Shown piece by piece: positions 51,709 through 62,969 of a DNA stretch of 64,000 bases. Each line of letters opens with the position of its first letter. Position 1 is the stretch's first letter. Position numbers and translations under genes: made by a program. This DNA comes from Leptobrachium leishanense (lineage: Eukaryota > Chordata > Amphibia > Anura > Megophryidae). The stretch spans positions 310,001 to 374,000 of the forward strand of contig CM019066.1 in NCBI GenBank assembly GCA_009667805.1. The letters are read 5' to 3'. The notes under the pieces are model-generated. The model saw nothing but the letters and a program-made list of their open reading frames with translations, was not told the origin of the DNA and ran no database searches.

Positions 51709-52650
51709 TGTAGCGCTGGTTTGGTTCTGCTGCTGTAGTTACTCGTTTCTGGCCACTGGGGGAGACGAGCGCAATGTAAACCAATACTGGACACTTTTGG
51801 ACTATGTTTTCCAGCATGCTTTGGGGCAGAGAAAGGAAGTGGGTGGGGAGAACCGTGACACATCCGCAACCTCGTGCTGAGGAGAGCCAGTGCGCGCCAA
51901 GGGGTGAAGAGAGCAAGACGCACGTGAGACAAGGAGTGATTGTGACCAGGCCGGAGCGCAGGTGCTGCCTTGCGGAGCTGGAGATCGGTTTCAGTTACTT
52001 GCCAGAGACCTAGTAATCCACCGCTGATAAGTTTACACAGATACAGAGCTGCAGATGGACCCCGAGTTAGGAGAATGCGATGATCTAATGGGAGTGCAGG
52101 CGGTGAACTGAGAATCTTGTGGCAGAGACGGACAAGCAAGACAAGCGGATCCGGTGGCACAGAGTCCCAGCCAAATCGAGCGGAGAGACGTCCTGGGTCG
52201 AGCAGAGTGCAGAGTATCTGGCGGATGGGTGAGAGGCCTTCCCGGCCACAGTACAAAAATAAAGCACGCTGCAGTTTGTTTAAACCTACAGGGCCCCAAC
52301 GTGACTAGTCGAAGACACATTGAAATCATTCACTGGCCAGTTGAATCTAGTACCCGGGTACCAACACACATACACACGCACACCTTCTTGGGACACAACC
52401 TGTACGGGACTCACACTCCAGCAACGAAGGGGTTAAAATTCCTTTTTCTTTTCCGCTGCATGTTTCTCGCATTACGAATTCCTGTAAATATATATGTATA
52501 CCGTGCTGCTTTATATATGCCAGTTTATTTGAGACCAGTAAACTATATAACTTATACACCAGAACTGTTGTGGATTTTATATTTATTCCCTAGTGCGGGG
52601 AGACTGACCCGAGGTTAAATTCAATGGCTCCTCCGGGAGTGAGCGCTACA
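51709..52650 (+). mobile_element. 3' LTR
   Basis: A 942-bp partner of the 5' LTR with the same TGTAGCGC/GCGCTACA ends. CATG duplicate follows at 52651. Confidence 0.95.
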
Positions 52651-53445
52651 CATGTTTTTTTTTTTTCAACCCCAAATGGGAAGTGTTTGGTGCGTGTATA
52701 AATAAACCCACCATTTTTCTGACTCTCCTTAGCTGAAAAGCAGCAGGAGGGCATGTAGCAGCTCAGAGGAGCAGCTTTTGGTCATTGGTTAGGACTCACT
52801 CTACAAATAGGTGCCTTGATGGGCGAGTGAGCTTACGTTTCAATGTCCATTAAAACAAACTAAAACCTCTGACAGTGTTTTGTTGCACATGGAATTGAAC
52901 AGAAATGAGCGCAGATGACATATTTTCTTTCTTGTTATGTTTTAAGCACAAACTGGCTTGTTACTCCTGGCTGTTGCAGCCGCTCTGGTGAGTACAGACA
53001 CAACGCCATTTTTTCTGTATGTATGTGTATTATGTTGTAACACCAGTTAGTCATTTTTGCTGCTGTTCCTTTTTCCATGTTTTTGTTTTCAACCCCAAAT
53101 GGGAAGTGCTTGGTGCGTGTATAAATAAAACCCACCATTTTTCTGCCTTTTAGCTGAAAAGCATCAAGAGGGCATGCAGTTGCTCAGAGGAGCAGCTATT
53201 GGTACATTGGCTAGGACTCACTCTACCGAGAGGTGCCTTGATGGGGCGAGTGAGCTTACGCTTCAATGGCCATTCAAGAAAACTAAAACCTCTGACAGTG
53301 TTTTGTTGCACATGGAATTGTATAGAAACGAGCGCAGATTACATCTTTTTTTCTTGTTATGTTTTATACATGAACTGGGCTGTTACTCCTGGCTGTTGCA
53401 GCTGCTCTGGGGAGTACAGGTGCAATGCCATTTTTTCTATAACAA
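52651..53445 (+). repeat. ~430-bp tandem repeat with TATA-like motif
   Basis: Two units (52651-53079 and 53076-53445). Each has TCAACCCCAAATGGGAAGTG, GTGCGTGTATAAATAAA, a GGTCATTGG/GGTACATTGG stretch, GGTGCCTTGATGGG and CTCCTGGCTGTTGCAGC. A TATA-like motif and an ATTGG box suggest promoter-like elements, but no gene or small RNA could be matched. The second unit keeps the empty CATG site at 53076-53079. Confidence 0.8.
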
Positions 53446-53812
53446 ATACAATTAATTTGCATGTTTTAATTAATAGAATTAATTTCAAACTCTATTAAGA
53501 CTCCATGGCACCAATGTCTGGAACTCAAAAGTCCGTGTTTTATTGAGATGCGACACGCGATCACCTCCCTTCAATCCTTATCTGTATATCCCAATACTCA
53601 TAAATTGTAATGAACTCGTGCAATCTCATGTGCTCGTGCATAGTCTGCTGATAAACTATGACACATACATTTTGTCCTTATATAGATCAGATATTTAGCA
53701 TTTCTTGTTTTTAAACCCCTTCTTGTTCTACCCTCTCATCATAAATGGAAAGGGCACGTTAATAAGTAGCTGATATGCTTCAAACTACCCATCATAAAGG
53801 AGTATTATGGAT
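53446..53812. other. unassigned AT-rich stretch
   Basis: No frame or repeat recognised. CCTTATATAGATCAG near 53676 could be a promoter of an older LTR, unsupported otherwise. Ends at the endogenous retrovirus LTR. Confidence 0.25.
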
Positions 53813-54385
53813 TAGACTTAAACAGTCTCTCGTTCAAATGCCTGCAGCTGCCAAATGGTGGAGAAGCTAATCAAATCAGGTGCGCACTGAAAGAAAACAC
53901 ACACTCACTGGATAGGTGTCTATGTAGCCCCCCCTCGGACAAGTCCGGGTGACTTCTCTGCTCTTTATTGAAAAGATACAAGCTTTTTATGCTACTTCAT
54001 ATGTAATGAAAACAGGCTGTTGCCCAACATTCTATTCGTCATTAATATTGTGAAATTGCAGACTTATGTTTAATAGTTAAGAAAAATAAAACATCAGCTT
54101 GTCCATTTGTCCCCTTAGCCGTCAAGGACGTTGTTACAGGACGTCCCAAAATATTCTCTTCTTGATACTAGGAAAGAGAAACTACATGTGCTACAAAACA
54201 ATCGGCTAAGACAGCGTGTTAAACGAGAATATGCATTTGATTCTTATAAAAACAGGTTAAGTAATGTCTGCTCTTAAAGACATACTAACGTCTTAAATCC
54301 GGATTAACCACTTAAACTACTTAAATGAGCATTTTTCTAGGCCTTTGAATATTATTAAAGCAGATACATATTCATGTCCATAACA
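53813..54385 (-). mobile_element. 3' LTR of endogenous retrovirus
   Basis: A 573-bp copy starting TATTATGGATTAGAC (TG eroded to TA) and ending CATGTCCATAACA. A TTTATTG and GAAAATAAAACA stretch give possible processing signals. Matches 60581-61094 closely over their shared length. Confidence 0.9.
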
Positions 54386-54399
54386 GTCCCCCCTAAAAA
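54386..54399 (-). other. polypurine tract
   Basis: TTTTTAGGGGGGAC on the minus strand directly precedes the 3' LTR, fixing orientation. Confidence 0.85.
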
Positions 54400-54442
54400 T
54401 GCACATGTCTTTCCCTAATACAAGAAAGCAACCTCATCCGTC

Positions 54443-54661
54443 TTAATGTTCATCGGATCCCTTTTGTGCTGCACTTTCAGAAGAGTTATGGATCAGCCCA
54501 TAACCCCCCTTGTTACAGTACGAGGCAGTGAGAGTAGAAATGCGTTTTTTAGCAGAAGTATGTCTAGGGCGAACTTTACCCGCTAGCCCGTAGAGGTTAG
54601 TAGGCCGAGGTCCAGGTAGAGGGCTCCATCCACGTGGACAGTCATGAATGCGTACTTGCAC
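54443..54661 (-). pseudogene. unassigned 72-codon frame near 3' LTR
   Basis: A basic frame (GKVRPRHTSAKKR) ending near the polypurine tract. By position it could be the tail of pol, with env absent, or an env remnant. No motif decides. Confidence 0.3.
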
Positions 54662-54772
54662 GTACTTCCTTGGCCTAGGGTAAGCACGTCAGCAACCAGC
54701 AGATTGATACAGGGTGGCAGGCCGCAGGCGACTGTGTCTGGTAGGTCTGACAGGTATGCCACAGGTACTGGA

Positions 54773-55252
54773 CTAGTACACCAGAGGCTGTTTCACTGCA
54801 TGTGTTCTATCCTTCTGGAACTTTGAGGACCTGTAAGCAATATGCAGTCTCAAGGTGATGTCCAAATGGCGGGTGAGTCGATGCAGACAGGTCTGTACGA
54901 AGGCTGGACCATTGTCCGACCCAATTGCAAGCGGTAAACCATACCGGTAGATAATTTCTTTCAGGAGGCACTTCACTACCTCTGCGACTTTCTCAGTTCT
55001 GGTTGGATAGGCTGCAACCCATCATGTCAGAGTGCATACCAGCACTAGAAGATACTTGTACCCTTTGCAGGGTGGAAGTACGGTAAAGTCAATCTGAAGT
55101 AAGGCCATTGGTGATAATCCAATGGGTTGTACTCCTGGCTGTTGTGATGGGCCTGATCTGGGGTTATTCTTAGCCCAAGTGACACACTGTTCCATGGCAG
55201 TCTTTCTTCCATGGGTGCTGGCGTGTAAGGCCCAGACAATCTCTGGTGCCAA
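54773..55252 (-). pseudogene. retroviral integrase fragment
   Basis: Two minus-strand frames. The first (55252-55022) has LLQIDFTVLPPCKGYKYLLV with the first core Asp; after a break near 55020 the second (54976-54773) has KEIIYRYGLPLAIGSDNGPA with the second Asp. The pattern is that of gamma/epsilon-type retroviral integrases. The Glu block is missing. It is inactive. Confidence 0.85.
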
Positions 55253-58200
55253 TGTGGCAGGAAGGACTATTTGTCTGCTGGCTAGCTGGAACCATCCATC
55301 TTCTCAGAATCTTCATGGTTCTTCAGCGAACCACTTCTGCTCTTTTTCAGATTATTCTGGAGTCCAGTGGGCAAGTGGTGGCGGCAGCAAGGGGATTATC
55401 AGAGAGAGAATCTTCTTGTAACACTGGAGTTTCTCCCCGGGTCCCCATATGAACTCACTTTTGTTCAACTTTTTGTTTCCATGTGAAATACCTCAGGTCT
55501 CGCCGTTCCCATCTGTTCTTCATGGTAAACATGAAGTAGCTCAGGATGCTAACCTTTAAGTTTGGCAGACGTCTTTCAACAAGTGTTTCTATCAGGAAGA
55601 ATTTCATCAAGGGGCCTGGTATCTCTACTAGTTCTAGTTCCCTGAGACACTTCAGAATCCAGGTAATCCGTAGGTTGTTGTGACAGTTAGAATTCAGGTT
55701 CTCTCAGGATTCAGGTTTTCTCAGACAGTTCTATTGCAGGATTCCTTTGTTCTGCTTCATGATTGCAAGTTCAGGCTTTGTCAGCTTCTTCCCCCCCCCA
55801 TTCATTCCGTCCTTGCTCTTGAAGGGGGACTGGCCACCGGATATAGGAATGGTTGTATTCCAGTATTTCGTATCCATCTTGGGACTGTTTGAGGATTACT
55901 TCGATGAATTCATCATTTGGTTCAAACCGCTGTTTGTTCAGGTAGAATTCCAGATTTGGCATGTCAGGTAGAGTACTGGTCAGATGGGTAAGGACCTCCG
56001 GGGGGGTCTGGATGAGTTTCTGGATATCTTTAACCTCTTCTTCCATCTCAGGAATCTGTTTCTCTACAGTAACGGTTCTTCAATAGCTACTACCGCCAGT
56101 ATCCCCCCTTGGAGAAGAGCTGCGCATCATCCATCCCCTAGAGTCTCGCCAGCCTTCTCCATTGTTCACCGGGGTTTGAGACGGGCTCCTATATTAGTGC
56201 AACCCCCCCCTTTGAAGTCCGGGCTTGGGCGTGGTCAAGACTGGTGGGTCGGGATCCAGGCCTACAGCTCATCTGCAATCAGATGTATACAGGGCACTCA
56301 GCGAAGTTGACTGTAGTTGGGGTAGAGAGTAATACATGGAACGGTCAGTCCCATCCCGGTGTAGCCAGTGACTTTCTTTTAATTATCTTAATTCATACTT
56401 AATAACTAGGCATCACCAGACTGTTGTAACCAGTACACTGATCTGTTAGACAACTGGGAGCCAAAACTTTTTAGACATTAGTAACCTTCTCATGTACATA
56501 GCTAGATCACACTCTGTCTGTAGTTTGGTCACTAACTATAAAATCCTATACAAAATCCACATTTTTTTAAAAAATAGCAATCTGCAATTATAGATACCGT
56601 GTTCATACTATGCATCATAAACTAAACGGCATCTAAAGTACTATGGCAGGAGGTAAACAAACCTGCTCTATCTAAAATTGCATAGAGTTGTACATTTTCA
56701 ACTCGCTGTTGCACCCCCCTTACTGGAGCTTCTGCACCCGCTGCCCCTCCTTCTCCCCCCCCCCGGCAGTAATCTCCATGGATAGAAGTCCAAGGCTAAC
56801 AAACTTGTACTTTTTTTTTCTGCTTTCCTGCTTTCCTGATTTAAAATATCCTGCTTTCCTTCCACCAAATAAAAACATAACGCAATAGAATACAGGATAT
56901 TTTAAATCTAACTTGTATCCTATATTAAGGGGTATTAACAGATCTTCCAAGCGATTCAAACCTGGTGCAAAACCAGGTGGGTCTGGAAGATCACTCTATA
57001 ATTCTGCAGCAAAAAAGACACTTATTTATATTATAGTACAGCAAGTAAAATCAGTAACCATCAGAAGAAAAGAAAACAAATTTCAGCATCTACAAAGCGC
57101 CAACGGGCGCCGTGGCGCTGCACAAAAATCTAAATAACTAAAATTGTGATTTTGTTTTAGAAAAACATCTTCACCCTGTCCTGTAGGGCAAAGCTGATAT
57201 AAATATAAAGGCAGGGCGTTCACATTATAGACATTCATTCGTTCTTCAAGAATAACAATTCTGCATACAGATGTCTATACTTTACATTTAATATACACTA
57301 AAACAAACTAACTTCGTGTAATACGCACAGAGGGTTAAGTTTTGTTACAGAACGCTCTGTTACGAGGCTCAGGCTAAAAGAATGCACTCCCCCCGCCCCC
57401 TTTGGAGAAGAGCTTGTGGACTGCGAAGACAGCTAAAATCACGACAACTGAAAATCCTACTATTCTCAGTCAAAGCTTGCAATGCATGCTAAATTTAGAC
57501 ATCCAGTGAAAAAGTTTGAATCCCTGTATGGGAACCAGGGGTTTGCAAATGTCCCTGGCACACCACACGCACACACACACACAATTACAAAGTATACACT
57601 GTTAGACACAATATACAGTCACACAAGGAAATCCTGACAATCACACACTAGGGGCACACACTGTAAATGTAGAAGTGTACATACACACACACACACATCA
57701 CATACAGCAGCAGGTTGCTCTTTCAGGATCCCATTACTTGACACCTGGCTGAGCCAGTAATAAACCACGTACATAAAACAGCTTACGTATTCAAACTGTA
57801 GGGGAAATCACACACTGACACACTGTACAGCATTTCAATTAACCCCATGCTGACATCTCAGTTTAACCAAACCTATCTGGCTTGCATCAGAAACGAGATT
57901 ACCGTGATCCAGTGCGTCCAAGTTGTTCCTGGACGGACAGTCCCCCTGCCGTGAGTGGAGATCCACAGAGCAGGAATTCCTGCTTGGCGCCTGGTAGATT
58001 GTCAGCTCAACGGCAATGGACGCTCCGTCCTGGAACGTGCGTGGGGAACCTCAAAGGGATCACAGGTAATCGGGGACCTCCTGATCTAGTCCTGGAATGG
58101 GGCTGGGATCGCAGGGCGAGCGTTGATGGACAGGAGCAGGGAAATGGCATTAAGGGTAATGGAGAAAACATGGTGCGTGACTTTTCCTTTGGAATCTTCG

Positions 58201-58472
58201 TAAACTTTTTAAAGGGGGGGCAAGTGTCCACATTAATACATTAATTGTCAGTATTTTATAATACATTCTGTGCATCTATACAAATCTCAGGTAGTTCTCT
58301 GTGGGTCTAGAAAACTACACTTATACAAACAATTGCTCTAAATACTTTATTTAAAATTTATTGTAATATCCCTAATTACAAACAAAAACCTTTACATAAC
58401 ACATAATTAATTAATTATGACTCCTGCAATTATGCATTTATTTTACACATTTTCCTGCTTGGGTATAATACT
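55253..58472 (-). other. unresolved internal region of endogenous retrovirus
   Basis: No RT, RNase H or protease motif is legible. A 91-codon acidic frame lies at 55771-56046 (minus), possibly a gag or accessory remnant. A hairpin CTTCCAAGCG...GGAAGATC lies near 56945-56993, an AAGCGCC repeat near 57096, and CA-rich microsatellite at about 57560-57700. No gene can be supported. Confidence 0.4.
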
Positions 58473-58685
58473 TTAGCCCTTGTGGATTTGGTGATGACGA
58501 TTAAAGAAAATCCTTTTGAAAGATTTGCCCCAAATCTCGCACAAATAAGACTTTTGTTGTGAATGGACAGTGCTGTGCCTCAGAAGATAGGACAAGTATT
58601 CAAATATTCTAAGACAAACAGGACAAATATAACCCTTACGATGTGCCACGTATCTTGACACCACATAATAATTGGCGTTTGACAT
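58473..58685 (-). pseudogene. C2H2 zinc-finger frame inside endogenous retrovirus
   Basis: A 70-codon frame with one well-formed finger: CPVC, 12 residues, HSTVH (C-x2-C-x12-H-x3-H). A linker-like SQQKSYL follows, then a second finger whose second Cys is Trp (CEIW) and which lacks one residue before its His pair (HHQIH). It stops right after the second finger. It sits ~30 bases downstream of the gag-like frames on the same strand. Whether it is a captured host finger or a retroviral accessory gene cannot be told from sequence alone. Classical fingers of this kind bind DNA. Confidence 0.7.
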
Positions 58686-58713
58686 TGTTACCCTAGACAG
58701 CTGACTATTTTAG

Positions 58714-59138
58714 TCACTTTTGACTTTTCAATGACCATAGTGTACGGCAAGCCTTGGCTTGATTCTCTGCAAAATTATACATAATAAGGGATATGGTCGG
58801 TACATGGCTCGCAGCTGTTGATGAGGACACGACAGGACCAGGGGTGTAATACGCCCCATCGATACATAAAACAGGGTAGAGACCTGTTGGCTGTTTTTGG
58901 GTAGTTGTCGTTGGGTTTACTACCTCCCTTTCCTTTTCTTTGTGCACATTTCACCATAAGAAGGGGGCTCAGATCTTGAGGTGAGGTAATAGTAACAGGT
59001 ATTTCCCTTCCTATTCTCCTCTGTTTCTATCCACCCCTCGTTCTCAATCTCTTTTGCAACTCTATACCATGCTTGTGCCACATTCCATAAACCATTATCG
59101 GTCAACATTCCTTTCTTATTCTTCAATAAACTTTCCAT
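58714..59138 (-). pseudogene. gag matrix-like frames of endogenous retrovirus
   Basis: ATG at 59138 starts a frame with a helical MA-like part (NVAQAWYRVAKEIENEGWIE) and an EPPSYGEM segment, whose PPSY matches the PPxY budding motif of retroviral gag proteins. A one-base shift near 58930-58950 leads to the second frame (58947-58714) with QPTGLYPVLCIDG. Capsid and nucleocapsid are not visible. Non-functional. Confidence 0.65.
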
Positions 59139-59310
59139 TCCTCTGCTTTCTACCGAGAAGGTTCAATTTTATAACATAACATTCCTTTTACCTGCTCTGT
59201 CTTCAACTAACTTGCGTGGAGTCATCCATCCCACATGGTTACTCTGTTCATTACACATTCCTGATTGTTAGCTCTTTTCCTGATCAATTGAAACAATGCA
59301 CGTAGTTTAT

Positions 59311-60160
59311 CAATAGTCAGAAGTGAGGATAGATCTGTACCTATCGTGTCTTTCTACCAGGGATGTCTAGCCTGCATCCCCTGTTCTAGACCCTGACAGT
59401 AAAGTGTCACGTCCTCCCCTATATTCCAATTCCAAATATAGTCTATATATATCTTGCCACTAGGTATGTCTAGCCTGAATTACCTGTAGATATATATATA
59501 TAATGTGGGCTGCTACCAGGGATGTCTAGCCTGCATCCCCTGCTGCTCACACTACCCCTTCTGACTGTCAATCAATTCACGTAGTATATCAATAGTCAGA
59601 AGTAAGGATAGACCTGTACCTATCGTGTCTTGCTACCAGGGATGTCTAGCCTGCATCCCGTGTTCTAGACCCCGACAGTAAAGCGTCTCATCCTCCCCTA
59701 TATTCCAATTCCAAATATAGTCATATTAATATATATATCTTGCCACTAGGCATGTCTAGCCTGAATTACCTGTAGATATATATATATATATAATGTGGGC
59801 TGCTACCAGGGATGTCTAGCCTGCATCCCCTGCTGCTCACACTACCCCTTCTGACTGTCAATCAATTCACGTAGTATATCAATAGTCAGAAGTAAGGATA
59901 GACCTGTACCTATCGTGTCTTGCTACCAGGGATGTCTAGCCTGCATCCCGTGTTCTAGACCCCGACAGTAAAGCGTCTCATCCTCCCCTATATTCCAATT
60001 CCAAATATAGTCATATATATATATATATCTTGCCACTAGGCATGTCTAGCCTGAATTACCTGTAGATATATATATATATATAATGTGGGCTGCTACCAGG
60101 GATGTCTAGCCTGCATCCCCTGCCGCTCACACTACCTCTTCTGACTGTCAATCCAACTAC
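59311..60160 (-). repeat. ~285-bp leader repeats with hairpin motifs
   Basis: About 2.9 tandem units (starts 59311, 59590, 59880). Each contains two ACCAGGGATGTCTAGCCTGC motifs followed by ATCCC and one CACTAGGCATGTCTAGCCTG motif. GGGATG and CATCCC can pair around the constant TCTAGCCTG. A further copy lies at about 60190. Located between the primer site and gag. Confidence 0.93.
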
Positions 60161-60560
60161 ACCTCTATCAGAGATATATTGTGTCCGTCTACCAGGGATG
60201 TCTAGCCTGCATCCCCTGTTCTAGACCCCAACAATCTCTCTGATCACCAACTATACCATAATTCCTATCAGGAAATATTCCGTCAATACAAAGAACAGTG
60301 AACAGACGTACAGACAATCAGACAACAGGCATGTGATTCGTGGGTCAGTAAATGGACATCTGAGCAAAGTTAAATAAAAGCCCACTTTTGGTTGTCCGCC
60401 AAGTGCCACGCATGGATTCCTGGAACGGGGACCGCAGACGTCACAGGCAGATAAGAAAGGTATCTTACCTGTGAGGCACGAAGGTGATCAGGCTCCGCTC
60501 TGGTACAGTCTCCATCTGTGGAAGTCTTGTTTTGCTGGCACCTGGCAGAGCAACTCAGAT

Positions 60561-60578
60561 GCCCCACGTTGGGTGCCA
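60561..60578 (-). other. primer-binding site, tRNA-Lys1,2 type
   Basis: Minus strand TGGCACCCAACGTGGGGC differs at one base from the classic Lys1,2 site TGGCGCCCAACGTGGGGC. Two bases separate it from the LTR. Confidence 0.88.
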
Positions 60579-60580
60579 AT

Positions 60581-61094
60581 TGTTATGGATTAGACTTAAA
60601 CAGTCTCTCGTTCGAATGCCTGCAGCTGCCAAATGGTGGAGAAGCCAATCAAATCAAGTGCACACTGAAAGAAAACACACAGACTCGCTGGATAGGTGTC
60701 TATGTAGCCCCCCTCGGACAAGTCCGGGTGACTTCTCTGCTCTTTATTGAAAAGATACAAGCTTTTTATGCTACTTCATACGTAATGAAAACAGGCTGTT
60801 GCCCAACATTCTATTCGTCATTAATATTGTGAAATTGCAGACTTATGTTTAATAGTTAAGAAAAATAAAACATCAGCTTGTCCGTTTGTCCCCTTAGCCG
60901 TCAAGGACGTTGTTACAGGACGTCCCAAAATATTCTCTTCTTGATACTAGGAAAGAGAAACTACATGTGCTACAAAACAATCGGCTAAGACAGCGTGTTA
61001 AACAATAATATGCATTTGATTCTTATAAAAACAGGTTAATTAATGTCTGCTCTTAAAGACATACTAACTTCTTAAATCCGGATTAACCACTTAA
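60581..61094 (-). mobile_element. 5' LTR of endogenous retrovirus, truncated
   Basis: Starts TGTTATGGATTAGAC. It matches 53813-54326 to TTAACCACTTAA at 61094, then the hairpin array begins, so the last ~60 bases (plus strand sense) of LTR are missing. Confidence 0.9.
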
Positions 61095-61700
61095 CCACTT
61101 CGCTGCTGAGGACGCGCTCAGCGCGTCCTCAGCAGTCCCGCTGGTATGCGGAGGACGCGCTGAGCGCGTCCTCCCATCGGGGTCAGCGTTCGGCCGGGTT
61201 CCGGCCGATCGCTGGCCCCTCCGGTGCGGGCTGACATCCTGGATGTCAGCCGCGCATCCGGACCAGCAGCCGCCAGAATTAGGTGTCATCGCGGGGGCGC
61301 GATGACACCTAATTCAGGCGCCCCCCCCCGCATGTGCGGAGGAGGCGCCTGAAAGGGAGGGGGGGAGGTCTTCAGACCTCTCTCCCTCCCGATCGGCGGC
61401 GCACAGGGGGTTAACCCAGGCATCATTTGGAAGGGCACAGCCTGCCCTTCCAAATGATGCCTGGCATTAACCCCTGGGGAGCTGGATCGCGAATCGGCGC
61501 TGAAAAGCGCCAGTTCGCGATCCTTTCCCGGAGCTGGCCGACATCTTGGATGTCGGCCAAGCCTCCGGGAACTCCCCCAGGACTGGCGTCATCGTGCGTA
61601 GCACGATGACACCAGTCCTAGAGTTAACCCCTAACTGCCACCAACTGTGGAGATAGGGAGTTCATTGGAACTCCCTATCTCCCGATCCGTGGCAGCTAGG
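61095..61700. repeat. array of at least six different hairpins
   Basis: Pairs include GAGGACGCGCTCAGCGCGTCCTC, GGAGGACGCGC/GCGCGTCCTCC, AATTAGGTGTCATCGCG/CGCGATGACACCTAATT, GGCATCATTTGGAAGGGCA/TGCCCTTCCAAATGATGCC, GGATCGCGAA/TTCGCGATCC, GACTGGCGTCATCGTGC/GCACGATGACACCAGTC and GAGATAGGGAGTTC/GAACTCCCTATCTC. Each is independent and most are perfect over 10-19 bp. Confidence 0.93.
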
Positions 61701-62290
61701 GGTTAAATTTTGGTATGGTTGGATCGGCCAGAGCATGGCCGTTCCAACGATACCAAACATGAAAGTGAAAAATGTTGTAAAAAAAAAAAATATATGAAAA
61801 ATAAAAATAAAAAAAAAATAAAAAAGAAATTAAAAAAAAAAAAAACACTTTTTTTTTTTTTTTTTTGGTTTGTTAATGCAGCAATATTGTTCCCATTTCA
61901 ATTATAATGTGAACAATGATGCTGCACTAACGATTTTTGTATGCGGTGCGTTTTTTAAAATAGTGTCATTTTCCCCAAAAAAATATGTAACGAGACCCAT
62001 CTCTAATTTTTTTAACAAGCGCACCCCATACAAAATATAACCGCAATTGCTCGCATGTTAAAATGTGGAAAAAAACACTTTACACATTGTAAATTATTGA
62101 AAATACATATTTTATTCCATTTTTTGTTATAATATACAGACATGACATAACGTATACATATAATAATGACATATTATGAATCTACCGAGTCTGATGGAAA
62201 GAACGATATATAATATGTCTGGGTCATATACTAAAATAAGCCTTCAAAACACGTTTAAACATGATGAGCAAAACCGCTAAAAATGACCTC
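61095..62290. mobile_element. foldback element X, uninterrupted copy
   Basis: Opposite orientation to 32820-33458 plus 37948 onwards. 61095-61700 is a run of separate hairpins; 61700-62290 is AT-rich and matches the left part of the other copy. No frame is credible. TTAA occurs at the left junction (CACTTAACCACTTCG), which may be a TTAA target, but the right end is unclear. Confidence 0.7.
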
Positions 62291-62965
62291 AGCTGTCAGG
62301 ACCGTACCTGTCCGTTCCTGCATGAATCCATGCAAGTGGCAGCTGCATGAAAGGTGCTGCCCTTCTACTGTGAACCAGCTAATAAACAGTTAATGCACCT
62401 AACACACACATACCTCAGGTCACGTGACACACCCATGTGTCTAACCAATAAAAGTTCCCTCCTACCTTCCCACAATGCTTCATTGTTGTCTCCTGTTCCT
62501 ATGAACAAGACCTGCAAACATCAAGCTCCAGAAACCTGCTTTCCCTATCCGCTCCTCGTGTTTCCCCCTGCTAATCCCACCGTGCTCTCCCAGGAGCACA
62601 GACCCTTTCCAACGTGCTCTCCCAAGAGCAGCTACCCTCGCACCTGGACTCAAGGATTGCTTTCCCCATCACCCTCAGCCAACCTGTGAGTTCCAGTGTG
62701 TCCTGTCCCACAGCCCTCCTGTGTGATTCTCCTCTCCCACGAACTGTGTGCATCCCCGAGACCTGCATATTGGGCTCATAACCTGAAAGGCAAGTACCTG
62801 CAAGGTATTAAACCTGACATCAGCACAGGGGCGGGAAAAGCCTCAGCAGCGAAAGGATTAAAAGACCTTCACCAGACCCCCTCACAAGCCGCACCTCATG
62901 CAGCCACCTCCCTGCCTGTTTCAATTTAAACCGGGTGTTGGTGAGCGAGCAGCATCAGACATGCT
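62291..62965. other. unassigned, LTR-like features
   Basis: AACCAATAAAAGTTCCCTCC near 62443 could be a promoter or polyadenylation region of an LTR. No partner copy or coding domain is visible. Confidence 0.25.
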
Positions 62966-62969
62966 GCCC

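Larger units (their letters stand above)
44564..52650 (+). mobile_element. PNMA-type Gypsy retrotransposon, nearly complete
   Basis: Full LTRs (44564-45506 and 51709-52650) with a 4-bp duplication CATG (44560-44563 and 52651-52654), a tRNA-Pro-type primer site and a polypurine tract. Order: capsid-type gag, zinc knuckle, protease, reverse transcriptase, RNase H, integrase, acidic tail, the standard Ty3/Gypsy order. The gag resembles the Gypsy lineage from which the PNMA gene family is thought to derive. Frames are broken by shifts in gag, a stop between protease and RT and a 35-bp insertion in integrase, so this copy is defective but young-looking. Confidence 0.95.
53813..61094 (-). mobile_element. 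endogenous retrovirus, decayed
   Basis: Minus-strand provirus-like element: 5' LTR (60581-61094, truncated), Lys1,2-type primer site, a leader with tandem hairpin repeats, gag fragments, an integrase fragment, polypurine tract and 3' LTR (53813-54385). Integrase features are retrovirus-like rather than Gypsy-like. Most of gag and pol and any env are missing or unreadable. Several small AC-rich and unassigned stretches (55300-58470) fill the middle. No functional gene is present. Confidence 0.85.

Noticed and set aside
56945..56993. tRNA-like arm (GATTCAAACCTGGTGC...)
   Set aside because: Only a simple hairpin is present; no cloverleaf, anticodon arm or acceptor stem can be assembled around it.
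58473..58685. Host zinc-finger gene exon
   Set aside because: Only one intact finger lies between retroviral gag-like and leader sequence, with a stop right after; a host KRAB or poly-finger gene is not supported, though capture from one remains possible.
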